From Companilactobacillus pabuli (lineage in GTDB: Bacteria; Bacillota; Bacilli; Lactobacillales; Lactobacillaceae), in contig NZ_CP049366.1 in NCBI RefSeq assembly GCF_014058425.1, forward strand, positions 682,001 to 746,000: 64,000 bases of DNA, written 5' to 3'. Of the stretch, positions 39,077 through 47,568 are shown piece by piece. Both the position numbers and the translations under genes were made by a program. Below the pieces are notes generated by a model. The model did not search any database and was not told the origin of the DNA. It saw only the letters and a list, made by a program, of their open reading frames with translations. The first letter of the stretch is position 1; each line of letters starts with the position of its first letter.

Positions 39077-39685
39077 TTAGATGTTTTCTAGTCGTCCATA
39101 ATAGCCTAAATAAGTACGACCAGTTTTGTTGGAAATTTTAATTTGAGTTACTGAAGCATTGATTGGTTCCAAAATATCTTCAATGTCTGGTGTTTCGGTA
39201 ACTAGTTGTACGAAAGAACGAGTAACGAAACCGTGGCAGACAACTAAAATCTTTTTGTTGCCCTTATCACGCATATCATCAATGAATGATTGTAAACGAT
39301 CTAGCACTGATTGATAAGTTTCAGCGTTTTGTGAATAGTCTGAATAATTTTTAGTTAGATAGCCATTTTCGTCAAAACAGTTAGGATACTTTTCGTGAAC
39401 GTCGTCAGCCAAGAGTCCGTCCCATGAGCCATAATTTATTTCTCTTAAGCGTTTGTCAGTTTGAATTTCTAAAGTATCTTGATTCAAGATAGCAGCAGTT
39501 TCTTGTGCACGTTTTAATGGACTGGCATAAATTTCATCAAAATCGTTGATGTTAAGATGTTCTTTTAAATGTTCAACTTGTTTTTTACCAGTTTCATTCA
39601 AGCTCAAGTCAGTTGCTGAACCGTTGATTTTACCAGTATAGTTAGTATCAGTTTCACCATGTCTTACGATATATAGTTCGACCAT
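39077..39685 (-). CDS. Histidine phosphatase (phosphoglycerate mutase-like)
   Basis: 202 residues. RHG catalytic motif at the start (LYIVRHGETDTN, His about 9), YASPLKRAQETA (Arg about 60), second catalytic His region VVCHGFVTR (about 152-160). Family of broad phosphatases; the CobC/YhfR/GpmB-like size suggests a phosphatase rather than glycolytic mutase. ATG with GGGGG upstream. Terminator 39025-39057 follows. Confidence 0.9.
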   Translation of the reverse strand: MVELYIVRHGETDTNYTGKINGSATDLSLNETGKKQVEHLKEHLNINDFDEIYASPLKRAQETAAILNQDTLEIQTDKRLREINYGSWDGLLADDVHEKYPNCFDENGYLTKNYSDYSQNAETYQSVLDRLQSFIDDMRDKGNKKILVVCHGFVTRSFVQLVTETPDIEDILEPINASVTQIKISNKTGRTYLGYYGRLENI

Positions 39686-39801
39686 AATTAGCCCCCTTAA
39701 AGATTATGTTTTTAGTATTTCATTAATACGCTTACAATGCAAATCTAAAAAAGCTACCGCAAATTGCGATATGAAGTGAACCCCATTAATTGGAGTTTAT
39801 T

Positions 39802-40635
39802 TTAAGCAATAAGTTGGTCGGAAAGATTTCGATATTCTATCGGGGTCTTTCCGGCCAATTTTGCTTTTATTCGTTTATTGTTGTAGTAGTAGATATATTT
39901 GGATATCTCTTCTTTCAAATGTTCATAGGAGCTATATTCATTGTTATGTACAGTACCTACTTTTAAAATGTGAAAGAAACTTTCCATTATCGCATTATCC
40001 AGGCATGTCGCTTTGCGACTCATGCTTTGGATGATGCGATTTTTCTTTAGTCTAGATACATATTCATAGTTTTGATACTGAAATCCTTGATCAGAATGTA
40101 TCGTCATTCGGTAAGGCAATTCTGGCAGCCTCTCAATCAACACATCTAATGTATCTGTAACGAATTCGACGTTAGGATGAAGACTTATATTCCAACTGAT
40201 GACCTCATCACTGTACATATCCATGAATGCCGTAAAATATGCTCTTTCTGATGTGGTCCCATTACCCCAGCGAAGTTCAGTAACATCGGTAGTGATCTTC
40301 TGAAAGGGTCTATCGGTAATAAACCTTCTGTTTAGTTTGTTCTTGGCTCTTTTGCCAACATTTCCTTTATAAGAATTATATTTTCTAGTTTTTCTATCAA
40401 AGGCATGACAAAGGAGTCCGTGTTTGTTCATTATTTTAAGAACTAATTTATGATTGGCCTTGATCCCACGGTTATGAAGTTCCATTGTTACACTGCGATA
40501 TCCATAGTCTTTATACTCTGTACGAATTGATTTGATTTCAGACACTAGCTCTTCTGGATATGACTTGTAAGAATGGCTCTGTGAATAATGGTAACTACTA
40601 CTGGACATGTTTGTGACTTCTAATATGATTGCCAA
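39802..40635 (-). CDS. IS3-family transposase OrfB (DDE integrase core)
   Basis: 277 residues from the nominal start at 40635; the frame is open upstream to about 40690, where it overlaps the orfA end (KAQIINELRQEFN in frame), so the working form is probably an OrfAB fusion by -1 frameshift on the A-rich AAAAAG run near 40684. DDE core: DVTELRW (D1), TIHSDQGFQYQ (D2), ESFFHILKVG (E). HTH_21-like N-terminal helices (YHYSQSHSYKSYPEELVSEIK) precede it. Intact, so the element may still be active. Confidence 0.93.
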   Translation of the reverse strand: MAIILEVTNMSSSSYHYSQSHSYKSYPEELVSEIKSIRTEYKDYGYRSVTMELHNRGIKANHKLVLKIMNKHGLLCHAFDRKTRKYNSYKGNVGKRAKNKLNRRFITDRPFQKITTDVTELRWGNGTTSERAYFTAFMDMYSDEVISWNISLHPNVEFVTDTLDVLIERLPELPYRMTIHSDQGFQYQNYEYVSRLKKNRIIQSMSRKATCLDNAIMESFFHILKVGTVHNNEYSSYEHLKEEISKYIYYYNNKRIKAKLAGKTPIEYRNLSDQLIA

Positions 40636-40667
40636 GGGTTCGTTGAATTCTTGCCTTAACTCATTTA

Positions 40668-41159
40668 TTATTTGTGCTTTTTCTTGATTTGAGAGTTTTT
40701 CTTCTTCTGAGTTAAGGCATGCAATTTTTCCAAGTAAGCTACCCGTATCTTAAGCCGACGATTCTCTTCTTCTAAATGTTTAAGTTCTTCTGCCGTACGT
40801 GGTTTTTTATCAGTCATTTTCCCAGGCCGCCTATCATTTGGTTTTAGGCGACCCGATTCAAGATCTCGTTCCCATTGCCAGATTGTCGTAGGATTACGGA
40901 TCTTATATCTTTTAGCAGTTACTGGATATGATGCTCTATGATCGACTCGCCAAGTTATTACTTTGATTTTAAACGAATAATCATAGAAAGTCTTTGAGTA
41001 ATTGTTGGCGAGCCCTTCGACTCCAAATTCTTTGAACAAACGTACCCAATGATAAATAGTTGCGGAACCTTTGATACCGTACTTTCTAGTGATAGACGTG
41101 TAGCTTTTGCCTGAAAGATAATCAAGAACTACCTTAATTTTAATTTCTTTTGAAAACAT
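40668..41159 (-). CDS. IS3-family transposase OrfA (DNA-binding)
   Basis: 163 residues with two helix-turn-helix segments (KEIKIKVVLDYLSGKSYTSITRKYG and a repeated FKIKVITWRVDHRASYPVTAKRYKI) and a leucine-zipper-like C-terminus (KHLEEENRRLKIRVAYLEKL) that pairs with OrfB. ATG with AGGTTC-type weak site inside the inverted repeat region. Confidence 0.92.
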   Translation of the reverse strand: MFSKEIKIKVVLDYLSGKSYTSITRKYGIKGSATIYHWVRLFKEFGVEGLANNYSKTFYDYSFKIKVITWRVDHRASYPVTAKRYKIRNPTTIWQWERDLESGRLKPNDRRPGKMTDKKPRTAEELKHLEEENRRLKIRVAYLEKLHALTQKKKNSQIKKKHK

Positions 41160-41222
41160 AAAAAGAACCTCATAAGTTTGGATTACTCCAACTTATGGGG
41201 TTCAGTTCAATAGCTTATAAGA

Positions 41223-42395
41223 TTATTTCTTTTTTAAACCGATTGGCAAGTAAATTATTAGCATAATTAAGCTGGTTACTAAGATGAAACTCGGTAAAGC
41301 ATAAATTGTTCCGTTGTGAATAAAGCTAACAAGATATGTTAGTAAGCTGACAATTAAATAATAGCCGAGACTAAAAATCCCACTGGCACTACCAATAATT
41401 TCTTCGTAGCCTTTTAGAGCTAAATTCAAAGTAATTGGTAAAGTCGTGTTCAAGCCTAAAAAAATTAAGAAAAAACCAATTATCATTAAGTAAACTTGAT
41501 CAAATTGTAGACTTATTAACAATAATAATGCAGATATCACACTGAAAGCTAATCCTAATAAGGCAATTGTTTCAGACTTGATGTATTTGACAGAAACATT
41601 AACGATAAAAGCACCGATTAAACTAGCTAAAGCTATAGTTAGACCTAGAGAACCATACTTGACTGATGAAAAGCCGAAATGTTCTATAAAGATAAAGGGT
41701 GCTTCTGAATAGTAGCCAAAGAGGATTCCATTGATGCCACCAATCAAAATACCATAACTCCAAACAATTGGATCTTGAAGGAGCTTGTTTGTAACTTTTA
41801 ATAGTGAAATTCGTTTGATTTTGTTGATATCTCTTGTTTCAGGTAAGCGAGTATAGCTGTATAGCAAAACTAAAATGGCCATCATGATCAAGCCACTGAA
41901 GACATTTTTATAACCCAAGTAAGTTTCAATGGCACCACCAATCAGAGGACCAAAAGCTGGTGATAAAGCCATTGCAGCACCAACTTTGGAAAACACTTGA
42001 GTACCTTTAATGCCATCAAAACTTTCACGCATAATAGTTTGAGTGACGACTGAACCGACACTGCTACCAAGAGCTTGGATAAATCGGGAAACTAATAAAA
42101 GTTTAAATGTGGGACTGAAATATAAGCCAATGTTTCCAAGTAGATAGACAATGATGCCTAAATTCATAGCTTTTCGACGACCAATTTTGTCTGACAGCTG
42201 TCCCCAGAAAAATACTCCTAGGGCAAAAGCAATAAAATAAATGCTCATGGTGAGTTGAGCTGTAGAAGCTGATACGTTCATATTGGTACTAAGTTGTGGC
42301 AGGACAGGTGTGAAAATTGATTCACTGATTTGTGGAAAACCTACCAGAACGATAATTAATAGAATAGATGGTACGGTATTGCGGACGTTTTTCAT
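41223..42395 (-). CDS. MFS multidrug transporter (Bcr/CflA type, DHA1)
   Basis: 390 residues, 12 helices. Motifs: ESIFTPVLPQLSTNMNVSASTAQLTMSIYFIAFALGVFFWGQLSDKIGRR (helices 1-2 and the GxLsDkxGRR loop), RFIQALGSSVGSVVTQTIMRESF (motif B/C region). Typical Bcr/CflA drug:proton antiporter. ATG with AGGAG 7 nt upstream. A 21-codon peptide ORF lies before it on the same strand. The IS element is inserted 12 nt after the stop, so its own terminator may have been lost and transcription could run into the transposase. Confidence 0.9.
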   Translation of the reverse strand: MKNVRNTVPSILLIIVLVGFPQISESIFTPVLPQLSTNMNVSASTAQLTMSIYFIAFALGVFFWGQLSDKIGRRKAMNLGIIVYLLGNIGLYFSPTFKLLLVSRFIQALGSSVGSVVTQTIMRESFDGIKGTQVFSKVGAAMALSPAFGPLIGGAIETYLGYKNVFSGLIMMAILVLLYSYTRLPETRDINKIKRISLLKVTNKLLQDPIVWSYGILIGGINGILFGYYSEAPFIFIEHFGFSSVKYGSLGLTIALASLIGAFIVNVSVKYIKSETIALLGLAFSVISALLLLISLQFDQVYLMIIGFFLIFLGLNTTLPITLNLALKGYEEIIGSASGIFSLGYYLIVSLLTYLVSFIHNGTIYALPSFILVTSLIMLIIYLPIGLKKK

Positions 42396-42411
42396 TTTAG
42401 ACTCCTAAATT

Positions 42412-42477
42412 TTATTTTGCTGAAAAACGTCCTTCATCATTTGCAGGCATACAAGCCATGATGTTTGATAATTCCAT
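42412..42477 (-). CDS. Putative 21-residue leader peptide upstream of MFS gene
   Basis: ATG 42477 has AGGTGA 5 nt upstream and opens 21 codons ending TAA, 16 nt before the MFS start. The peptide starts MELSNIMACMP and ends DEGRFSAK. Good ribosome site and tight position suggest translation; if so it could act as an attenuation or coupling leader for the efflux gene. No homologue is recalled. Confidence 0.45.
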   Translation of the reverse strand: MELSNIMACMPANDEGRFSAK

Positions 42478-42622
42478 GGTTTTCACCTAATTTCCTAAAG
42501 TCTGCTTAGTATGATATAGAAATAATTATATAATTGCAAATTAAAACTTAAAGCTTGCAATGAACTGACCAAACTCGGTATAGTTGATAGTATTGTAATT
42601 TATTGTGATAGGAAGTGAGAAT

Positions 42623-43618
42623 GTGACCCAGTCAGCATACTGGAATCGCATCGCCAAAAAAGCTAAAGATGAGAATCGTCCTTTCTTTAGTTTGGCACCA
42701 ATGGAGGCTGTAACGGGATCAGTTTTTCGTCGAGTAGTGATGAAAGCCGCAGCTCCAGATAATTTTTATACTGAATTTACTAATGCCTTGAGTATCACTC
42801 ATCCGTTAGCTAAAGAAACTACTAAGGGTCGTTTGTACATTGATCCAGCTGAAAATCCTAAGCCAATCGTGCAATTGTGGGGTAACTCGGAGATTGACTT
42901 TGCCAAAGCTGCTAAAGAAGTAGAGAAGCAAGGCTATGAAGCAATTGATATCAACATGGGCTGTCCAGACATTGCCGTTATCAAAAACCATAGTGGTAGT
43001 GATTTGATTCGTCATTTTGATACTGCTAAAGAGGTCATTGAAGGTGCCCGTCAAAGTGACTTGCCAGTGACTGTTAAAACAAGAATTGGCTACAGCGATG
43101 TGCACGAATATGAAACTTGGATACCGTTCTTATTGAAGCAACAAGTTCCAGTTTTAACGGTTCACATGCGCACTCGAGAAGAAATGAGTAAAGTGCCAGC
43201 TCACTATGAATTGATTGATGATCTAGTTCAAATGCGTGACACATATGCTCCTGATACTTTGTTACAAATCAATGGTGACATTGCTGATTATCAAGCTGGG
43301 ATTGATTTGGCTAATGCTCATCCGGGTGTTGATGGGATTATGATAGGACGAGGAATCTTCATGAATCCTTATGCCTTTGAAAAAACTCCTAAACATCACT
43401 CTGAACATGAATTGTTGAATTTGTTGCGTTATCAACTTGATTTGTATGACCAATTTGTTGCTAAAGGAATTCCGGGACATTTTGCTCCATTGCAACGTTT
43501 CTTCAAGATTTACGTTCGTGGTATGAAGGGCGCTTCTGCTATTCGAAATGACTTGATGCAAACTAAAACAACTGATGATGCTAGGGCGATTATTGATCGT
43601 ATCGATCCTGGTGAATAA
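42623..43618 (+). CDS. tRNA-dihydrouridine synthase family protein, copy 2
   Basis: 331 residues, paralogue of the gene at 37853. GTG 42623 with GGAAG 7 nt upstream makes the N-terminus (TQSAYWNRIAKKAKDENRPFF) align with copy 1 (TKSTFWPDIAAKAKSENRPFF). Same motifs: FFSLAPMEAVTGSVFR, MGCPDIAVIKNHSGSDLI with catalytic Cys, VKTRIGY, QINGDIADYQ, GIMIGRGIF. Terminator follows. The two copies flank the phosphatase-IS-MFS segment in opposite directions, so the block lies between divergent duplicates. Confidence 0.88.
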   Translation: MTQSAYWNRIAKKAKDENRPFFSLAPMEAVTGSVFRRVVMKAAAPDNFYTEFTNALSITHPLAKETTKGRLYIDPAENPKPIVQLWGNSEIDFAKAAKEVEKQGYEAIDINMGCPDIAVIKNHSGSDLIRHFDTAKEVIEGARQSDLPVTVKTRIGYSDVHEYETWIPFLLKQQVPVLTVHMRTREEMSKVPAHYELIDDLVQMRDTYAPDTLLQINGDIADYQAGIDLANAHPGVDGIMIGRGIFMNPYAFEKTPKHHSEHELLNLLRYQLDLYDQFVAKGIPGHFAPLQRFFKIYVRGMKGASAIRNDLMQTKTTDDARAIIDRIDPGE

Positions 43619-43653
43619 AAAAAACACTCACAAAAGATTGTGAGTGTTTTTTC
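43615..43653. terminator. Bidirectional terminator
   Basis: AAAACACTCACA/TGTGAGTGTTTT with A-run and T-run, between the convergent Dus and aldo/keto reductase genes. Confidence 0.92.
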
Positions 43654-43658
43654 GTATA

Positions 43659-44612
43659 TTAAGGCAAATCATTTCCAGCAGCGAAGTATACGTCATACCA
43701 TTCTTGATGAGTTAATGTTACCTCAGTACCGGCGATGCTTTCGTCCAAGTGTTTAGGATTCATTGAACCAAGAATTACTTGCATTTTGGCAGGGTGGCAC
43801 AAAATCCAGGCTGTTGCGATAGCATTTTTGGTAACTTTATATTTGTTTGCTAATTCTTGTAATTTATTGTTAAGTTCAGGGAACTTGGGATTATCAATGA
43901 AAGTTCCTGCAAATAAACCGTATTGATAAGGTGACCAAGCTTGAATTGTCATATTATGAAGTCTTGAGTATTCGATAATCTCGCCATCACGATTGATGCT
44001 GGCGTCGTCTTGCATATTAGTGTGCAAACCAAATTGAATTGGACCCGTATGCATGACACCGAATTGCAATTGATTGATCATTAGTTTTTGATTGAGTTCT
44101 GACTGTAGCATTTCAACTTGCATTGGATTAAAGTTGGAAACTCCAAAATGTCTTACTTTACCAGAAGCCTGTAATTCGTCAAAAGCATCAGCAACTTCGG
44201 AAAGTTCCATCAATGGATCGGGACGATGTAACAAAAATGAGTCTAAATAGTCAATTTGCATTCTTTGTAAGATTTTATCGACGGTCTCAATTAAATGCTG
44301 CTTAGAAAAATCGTATCTTTGACCAAAAACTAATTCTCCTGAACTCTTTTTAGGGTCCAAAACAATGCCACCCTTAGATTGGATGAAGAAATCATCACGT
44401 TTTAAACTAGATTGCTTGAAGGCTTTTCCAAAAATTCTTTCCGAATCGCCGTTGCCATAAATGTCGGCTGAATCGATGAAATTAATACCTTTATCATGAA
44501 CATTTTCAAGTACGTTAGTAGCATCTTTCGTATCCAAACGTACCATACGCATGATTCCTAAAGCTGTTGCGGATACGTTTATTTGGCTATTGCCAAGTTT
44601 TATTGTTTTCAT
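43659..44612 (-). CDS. Aldo/keto reductase (YdhF-like)
   Basis: 317 residues, TIM barrel. Catalytic tetrad: Asp and Tyr in NFIDSADIYGNGDSE (about 45-58), Lys in FIQSKGG, His in DSFLLHRPDPLM (about 126-136). NADPH site late: ILGSMNPKHLDESIAG. Reduces aldehydes or ketones with NADPH. ATG with AAGGAG. Driven by a promoter with 19-bp spacing facing a divergent MerR gene. Confidence 0.9.
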   Translation of the reverse strand: MKTIKLGNSQINVSATALGIMRMVRLDTKDATNVLENVHDKGINFIDSADIYGNGDSERIFGKAFKQSSLKRDDFFIQSKGGIVLDPKKSSGELVFGQRYDFSKQHLIETVDKILQRMQIDYLDSFLLHRPDPLMELSEVADAFDELQASGKVRHFGVSNFNPMQVEMLQSELNQKLMINQLQFGVMHTGPIQFGLHTNMQDDASINRDGEIIEYSRLHNMTIQAWSPYQYGLFAGTFIDNPKFPELNNKLQELANKYKVTKNAIATAWILCHPAKMQVILGSMNPKHLDESIAGTEVTLTHQEWYDVYFAAGNDLP

Positions 44613-44654
44613 ATTATATACTCCTTAGTATTTTGTCTTGCTTCAACGATTACT

Positions 44655-44685
44655 AATATAGAAGTTAGAGTTAGGTCTAAGTCAA
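44655..44685 (-). promoter_or_regulatory. MerR-type promoter of the aldo/keto reductase gene
   Basis: On the - strand: TTGACT (44685-44680), exactly 19 bp, TATATT (44660-44655). The spacer carries a dyad (TTAGA...TCTAA). A 19-bp spacer with an inner dyad is the hallmark of promoters activated by MerR-family proteins, and the MerR gene is the divergent neighbour. Confidence 0.85.
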
Positions 44686-44776
44686 GAGAAATACATAAGA
44701 AAATTTATTTTAATTGTATTTAAACAATAATACGCTTAAAGTTAGAACAGCTGTTAATAAGAAAGCGAGAATAATT

Positions 44777-45259
44777 ATGTTATATTCCATTGGGCAAGTT
44801 GCCGAGAAGTTAAATATCAGTACTTATACATTGCGTTATTATGATAAAGAAGGTTTATTGCCTTTTGTTGATCGAGATGAAAGTGGTCGTCGTGTTTTTA
44901 AAGACGCAGATTTCAACTATTTAGAAACAATCAGCTGTATGAAAGAAGCCGGATTGCCAGTTAAGCACATAGCTAAGTTTATTGAATTGTGCTTGGCAGG
45001 TGATAGGACACTTGAAGAACGCTATGACTTTTTGGCAGAACAAGAAACAGATTTGGAAGACCAGATGGCCGCATTACAACACACGTTAGATTTTTTGCGT
45101 TGGAAAAAATGGTATTACAAACATGCCTTAGCTGCTGGCACTGAAGATGCTAACTACATTCCTGGTACTACTGAAACGAGACCGGAATTAAAAAAAGAAT
45201 TTAATGACTTAGTTGATCGTGGCTTTGATCCAAAAGAGTTAGGTTTAATTGATAAATAA
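44777..45259 (+). CDS. MerR-family transcriptional regulator
   Basis: 160 residues from ATG 44777 (an in-frame TTG at 44714 would add 21 residues but has no ribosome site). MerR helix-turn-helix: YSIGQVAEKLNISTYTLRYYDKEGLLPFVDRDESGRRVF (about 3-41), then long coiled-coil dimerisation helix (about 75-110). The effector domain is short with a single Cys near 55 and no obvious cysteine metal cluster, so an organic or aldehyde signal (as in AdhR-like regulators) is more likely than metal. Likely activates the divergent aldo/keto reductase. Confidence 0.9.
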   Translation: MLYSIGQVAEKLNISTYTLRYYDKEGLLPFVDRDESGRRVFKDADFNYLETISCMKEAGLPVKHIAKFIELCLAGDRTLEERYDFLAEQETDLEDQMAALQHTLDFLRWKKWYYKHALAAGTEDANYIPGTTETRPELKKEFNDLVDRGFDPKELGLIDK

Positions 45260-45370
45260 GTTTCGAATAAAGAATCTGAAATCTATTATTTTATTCAGTT
45301 ACAATGCGGAATAAAACTCTCAATAGTATAAAATTAAAAATGTAATATACAAATTGGGAGAGATGATGCT

Positions 45371-45679
45371 ATGAATAATAATATTGTTTTATTACAAAAA
45401 TTGAAGAAAATTTATCAAAATTATGGTGATAAGACTAGTTTTGAAAACGTTCAAAATTATATTTTGAAAGAAACTGTCTTACGTGTTCGAAATATTGAAT
45501 ATCGTCGAGTTAAGAAAACTGGTTTAGATATGGAACTTCCGGTGGGTAAGGCTTTGAACGAAGAAATTGTTTTCTTTAATCCTACTAAGGAATTAGTAAA
45601 TAAATTACCACTAAATGATGTGAAGAAAGATGCACAATACATTACTAATTGTTTGATTAACCTATTAGAAACTGCATAA
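45371..45679 (+). CDS. Hypothetical protein (102 aa)
   Basis: Soluble, no membrane or signal segment. Two helical parts (about 5-35 and 75-100) flank a strand-rich middle with basic residues (VLRVRNIEYRRVKKTG). ATG with GGGAGAG upstream and a terminator behind. No family recognised. Base composition like its neighbours. Confidence 0.7.
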   Translation: MNNNIVLLQKLKKIYQNYGDKTSFENVQNYILKETVLRVRNIEYRRVKKTGLDMELPVGKALNEEIVFFNPTKELVNKLPLNDVKKDAQYITNCLINLLETA

Positions 45680-45715
45680 AAAAACATCTCTGAGTAGATT
45701 CAGGGATGTTTTTAT
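45678..45715. terminator. Bidirectional terminator
   Basis: AAACATC-T-CTGA/TCAG-G-GATGTTT with A-run and T-run between convergent genes. Confidence 0.88.
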
Positions 45716-45717
45716 GA

Positions 45718-46623
45718 CTATTCAGTTTTTGTTTGTAAAATTGGCTTAATTTTTTTCAAGACGACAATCGAACCTAAAAAGAAAGTTGATGCTAAAATTG
45801 CGGTGATTGGCAACATATGAAACATTGATTTAGGTAAAACTAATGCTAAAAGTGGAAAAGCAAAGGCAGCTGGTAATTTAATTCTTAGTATTTGTAAGAG
45901 TATGAAAACTAATGGCATAGCAATCAATGCTGAAATAATCCATGATGCGATGAAAGTATGAACGAAAACACCAATACTGGCAGCACCGACTAATGCGATG
46001 AAGTGCTTAGCAGCCATGCGCCAGTGATAATTTGGTTTTTGCATTACTTCAAAGAAGACGACCATAACAGGTGGAATAGCAGCCATTTGTGAAAATCCAA
46101 AGAACCAAACCGCTGTGACCCATATTATTGCCATAATTGTAAAAATCATCATGTGTCGTTTTTGGATAGCTTTGTCAGGAGCAGTTTCCCTGTAGCTTCC
46201 TTGAAGGAAAACGCCGCACATTAAGGCTAGTGTAAATAGTAGGATAGCGACGATGAAAGACCAGTGGGTTGCATTAATAATAATCGGTAATAGTCCCGTT
46301 GCAAATGAAGGTGCCAAATTTGATCGCAGGATTTTTAATAAAACTAGCATTAATAATAGACCAATTAAGACTTTTTGTGCATAGCCGATTGACAGTTGAT
46401 TAACTAAGAAACCGATAATAGCTGTTCCTGAAGGTGCCAAGAAAATTTTGACAGGTTGGTGAATCCAGCCATCGTTTTGGTAAATCCAAGTACCGGCGGT
46501 CAAAGCACCGATTTCTGGTAGAATAATTTCTAAATCATTTAAGGAGGTCGCAATCGAAACCATGAAAATAATAAAAAGAAAGCCAATTAAATAATTTCTT
46601 TTTTCGATAGTTGATAAGTGCAT
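45718..46623 (-). CDS. Polytopic membrane protein, function unknown
   Basis: About 301 residues, nine or ten hydrophobic helices (e.g. YLIGFLFIIFMVSIATSL; WSFIVAILLFTLALMCGVF; IFTIMAIIWVTAVWFFGFS). Conserved-looking Pro/Gly residues in helices but no transporter motif recognised; HPP-like and FUSC-like folds are possibilities. Start: ATG 46623 is 14 nt after a GAGGAG site, which is long; the frame continues upstream to a TTG at 46665. The start is therefore uncertain. Confidence 0.7.
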   Translation of the reverse strand: MHLSTIEKRNYLIGFLFIIFMVSIATSLNDLEIILPEIGALTAGTWIYQNDGWIHQPVKIFLAPSGTAIIGFLVNQLSIGYAQKVLIGLLLMLVLLKILRSNLAPSFATGLLPIIINATHWSFIVAILLFTLALMCGVFLQGSYRETAPDKAIQKRHMMIFTIMAIIWVTAVWFFGFSQMAAIPPVMVVFFEVMQKPNYHWRMAAKHFIALVGAASIGVFVHTFIASWIISALIAMPLVFILLQILRIKLPAAFAFPLLALVLPKSMFHMLPITAILASTFFLGSIVVLKKIKPILQTKTE

Positions 46624-46923
46624 GTAAAAATTGATATCTCCTCTATTTGTGAAAGTTTCTCGCAAAACTAGATTAGTGTAACATATCTATATACTTTCTG
46701 AAAATAATTTGAATATAAAATAATATATTAGGATGATATATTATAAGAATATTTGTATCAAAATCAAATTAATTGTACAAAAAAATCAGTATCATTTTAT
46801 CTAAAAATAATATGTACATTCTGGATAATAGACTATCTTTTCTAGGCAAAGCCGTTAGAATGATAGTTGTCAGAGAGATTTGGTATAACCAGTTACAAGA
46901 AATAAAACAAGGAGTGTATTGTT

Positions 46924-47247
46924 ATGAATAATACAGATAAACTAAGTAGAACTTATGATATGGATAAAATCGATGATCTATTGTGTGAATTGGACAATAC
47001 AAAAATTCGCATTAATGCATTGATGGACTTTAACTTAAAATTAAAACGCATTAATAATGAACAAATCAATAAAGGACTTTTCTCAAATGAATTTGAACGA
47101 TTAAGTCCTATCATTGAGCTACTAAATAATGAATCTTTCGAATCATTGGATCATGCTATTAATATTCTAGAAAATGACATGGAACAAGCTGAAGTAAAAA
47201 AGCCCGCTTTTAAAGCTAAGGTAACTAAAGTAGCTGAAAATAAATAG
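46924..47247 (+). CDS. Hypothetical helical protein (107 aa)
   Basis: ATG with AAGGAGTG. Almost wholly helical, charged, with heptad-like leucines (DDLLCELDNTKIRINALMDFNLKLKRINNEQ, about 17-47; IIELLNNESFESLDHAINILENDMEQ, about 61-86) and a Lys-rich tail, so coiled-coil or small scaffold/regulator. No family recognised. The 258 bp upstream are very AT-rich and hold no other gene. Terminator AGACCATT/AATGGTCT follows at 47256-47297. Confidence 0.72.
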   Translation: MNNTDKLSRTYDMDKIDDLLCELDNTKIRINALMDFNLKLKRINNEQINKGLFSNEFERLSPIIELLNNESFESLDHAINILENDMEQAEVKKPAFKAKVTKVAENK

Positions 47248-47255
47248 TATTAGTG

Positions 47256-47297
47256 AGACCATTTTGGCTAATGTATAACTGAATGGTCTTTTTTTCG
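47256..47297 (+). terminator. Terminator
   Basis: AGACCATT pairs with AATGGTCT around a 17-nt loop, then seven T. Confidence 0.78.
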
Positions 47298-47379
47298 GCT
47301 TAAAAAGTGGTTATATCAGGAATACTATTGACATTGGAGCGTTTTTTTTATAACATTTTACTGTTAGTTTTATTGTTAG

Positions 47380-47451
47380 TGGGCATTCGCCAAATGGTAA
47401 GGCAGCGGACTCTGAATCCGCAATTTATTGGTTCGAACCCAATATGCCCAA
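47380..47451 (+). tRNA. tRNA-Gln (anticodon CTG)
   Basis: Cloverleaf: acceptor TGGGCAT/ATGCCCA (47380-47386 with 47444-47450), D arm with AAATGGTAAGG, anticodon stem GCGGA/TCCGC with loop CTCTGAA so anticodon CTG, T arm ATTGG/CCAAT with loop TTCGAAC (stem begins within GGTTCGAACCC), discriminator A at 47451; CCA is not encoded. A single tRNA gene outside any cluster. Reads CAG. Confidence 0.92.
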
Positions 47452-47507
47452 TAAAAAAATAAATAGAATCCTATTATATCAGTCTTTTGGTTGATATTAA
47501 TCTAAAA

Positions 47508-47533
47508 GGTGTCCGTAAAAGGGCACTTTTTTA
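47508..47533 (+). terminator. Possible terminator of the tRNA
   Basis: GTGTCC pairs with GGGCAC (one G-T) then six T; about 57 nt downstream of the tRNA. Confidence 0.55.
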
Positions 47534-47568
47534 TTTCCATTATTATTTATATGTCTAATAAAAATACG

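Larger units (their letters stand above)
39772..41209 (-). mobile_element. IS3-family (IS150 group) insertion sequence, complete
   Basis: 1,438 bp. Left end TGAAGTGAACCCCATTAATT, right end (complement) TGAACTGAACCCCATAAGTT, mostly matching terminal inverted repeats beginning TG. The 3-bp flanks are ATA on both sides (39769-39771 and 41210-41212), consistent with a target duplication. Contains orfA and orfB on the - strand. It sits 12 nt behind the stop of the downstream MFS gene (read on the - strand). Confidence 0.9.

Noticed and set aside
39722-39736. cre-like TTAATACGCTTACA upstream of the phosphatase gene
   Set aside because: Two core mismatches; weaker than the sites reported.
47380-47451. 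tRNA-Gln as a possible phage or island attachment site
   Set aside because: No integrase gene is near, and no repeat of the tRNA 3' end was seen in the following kilobases.
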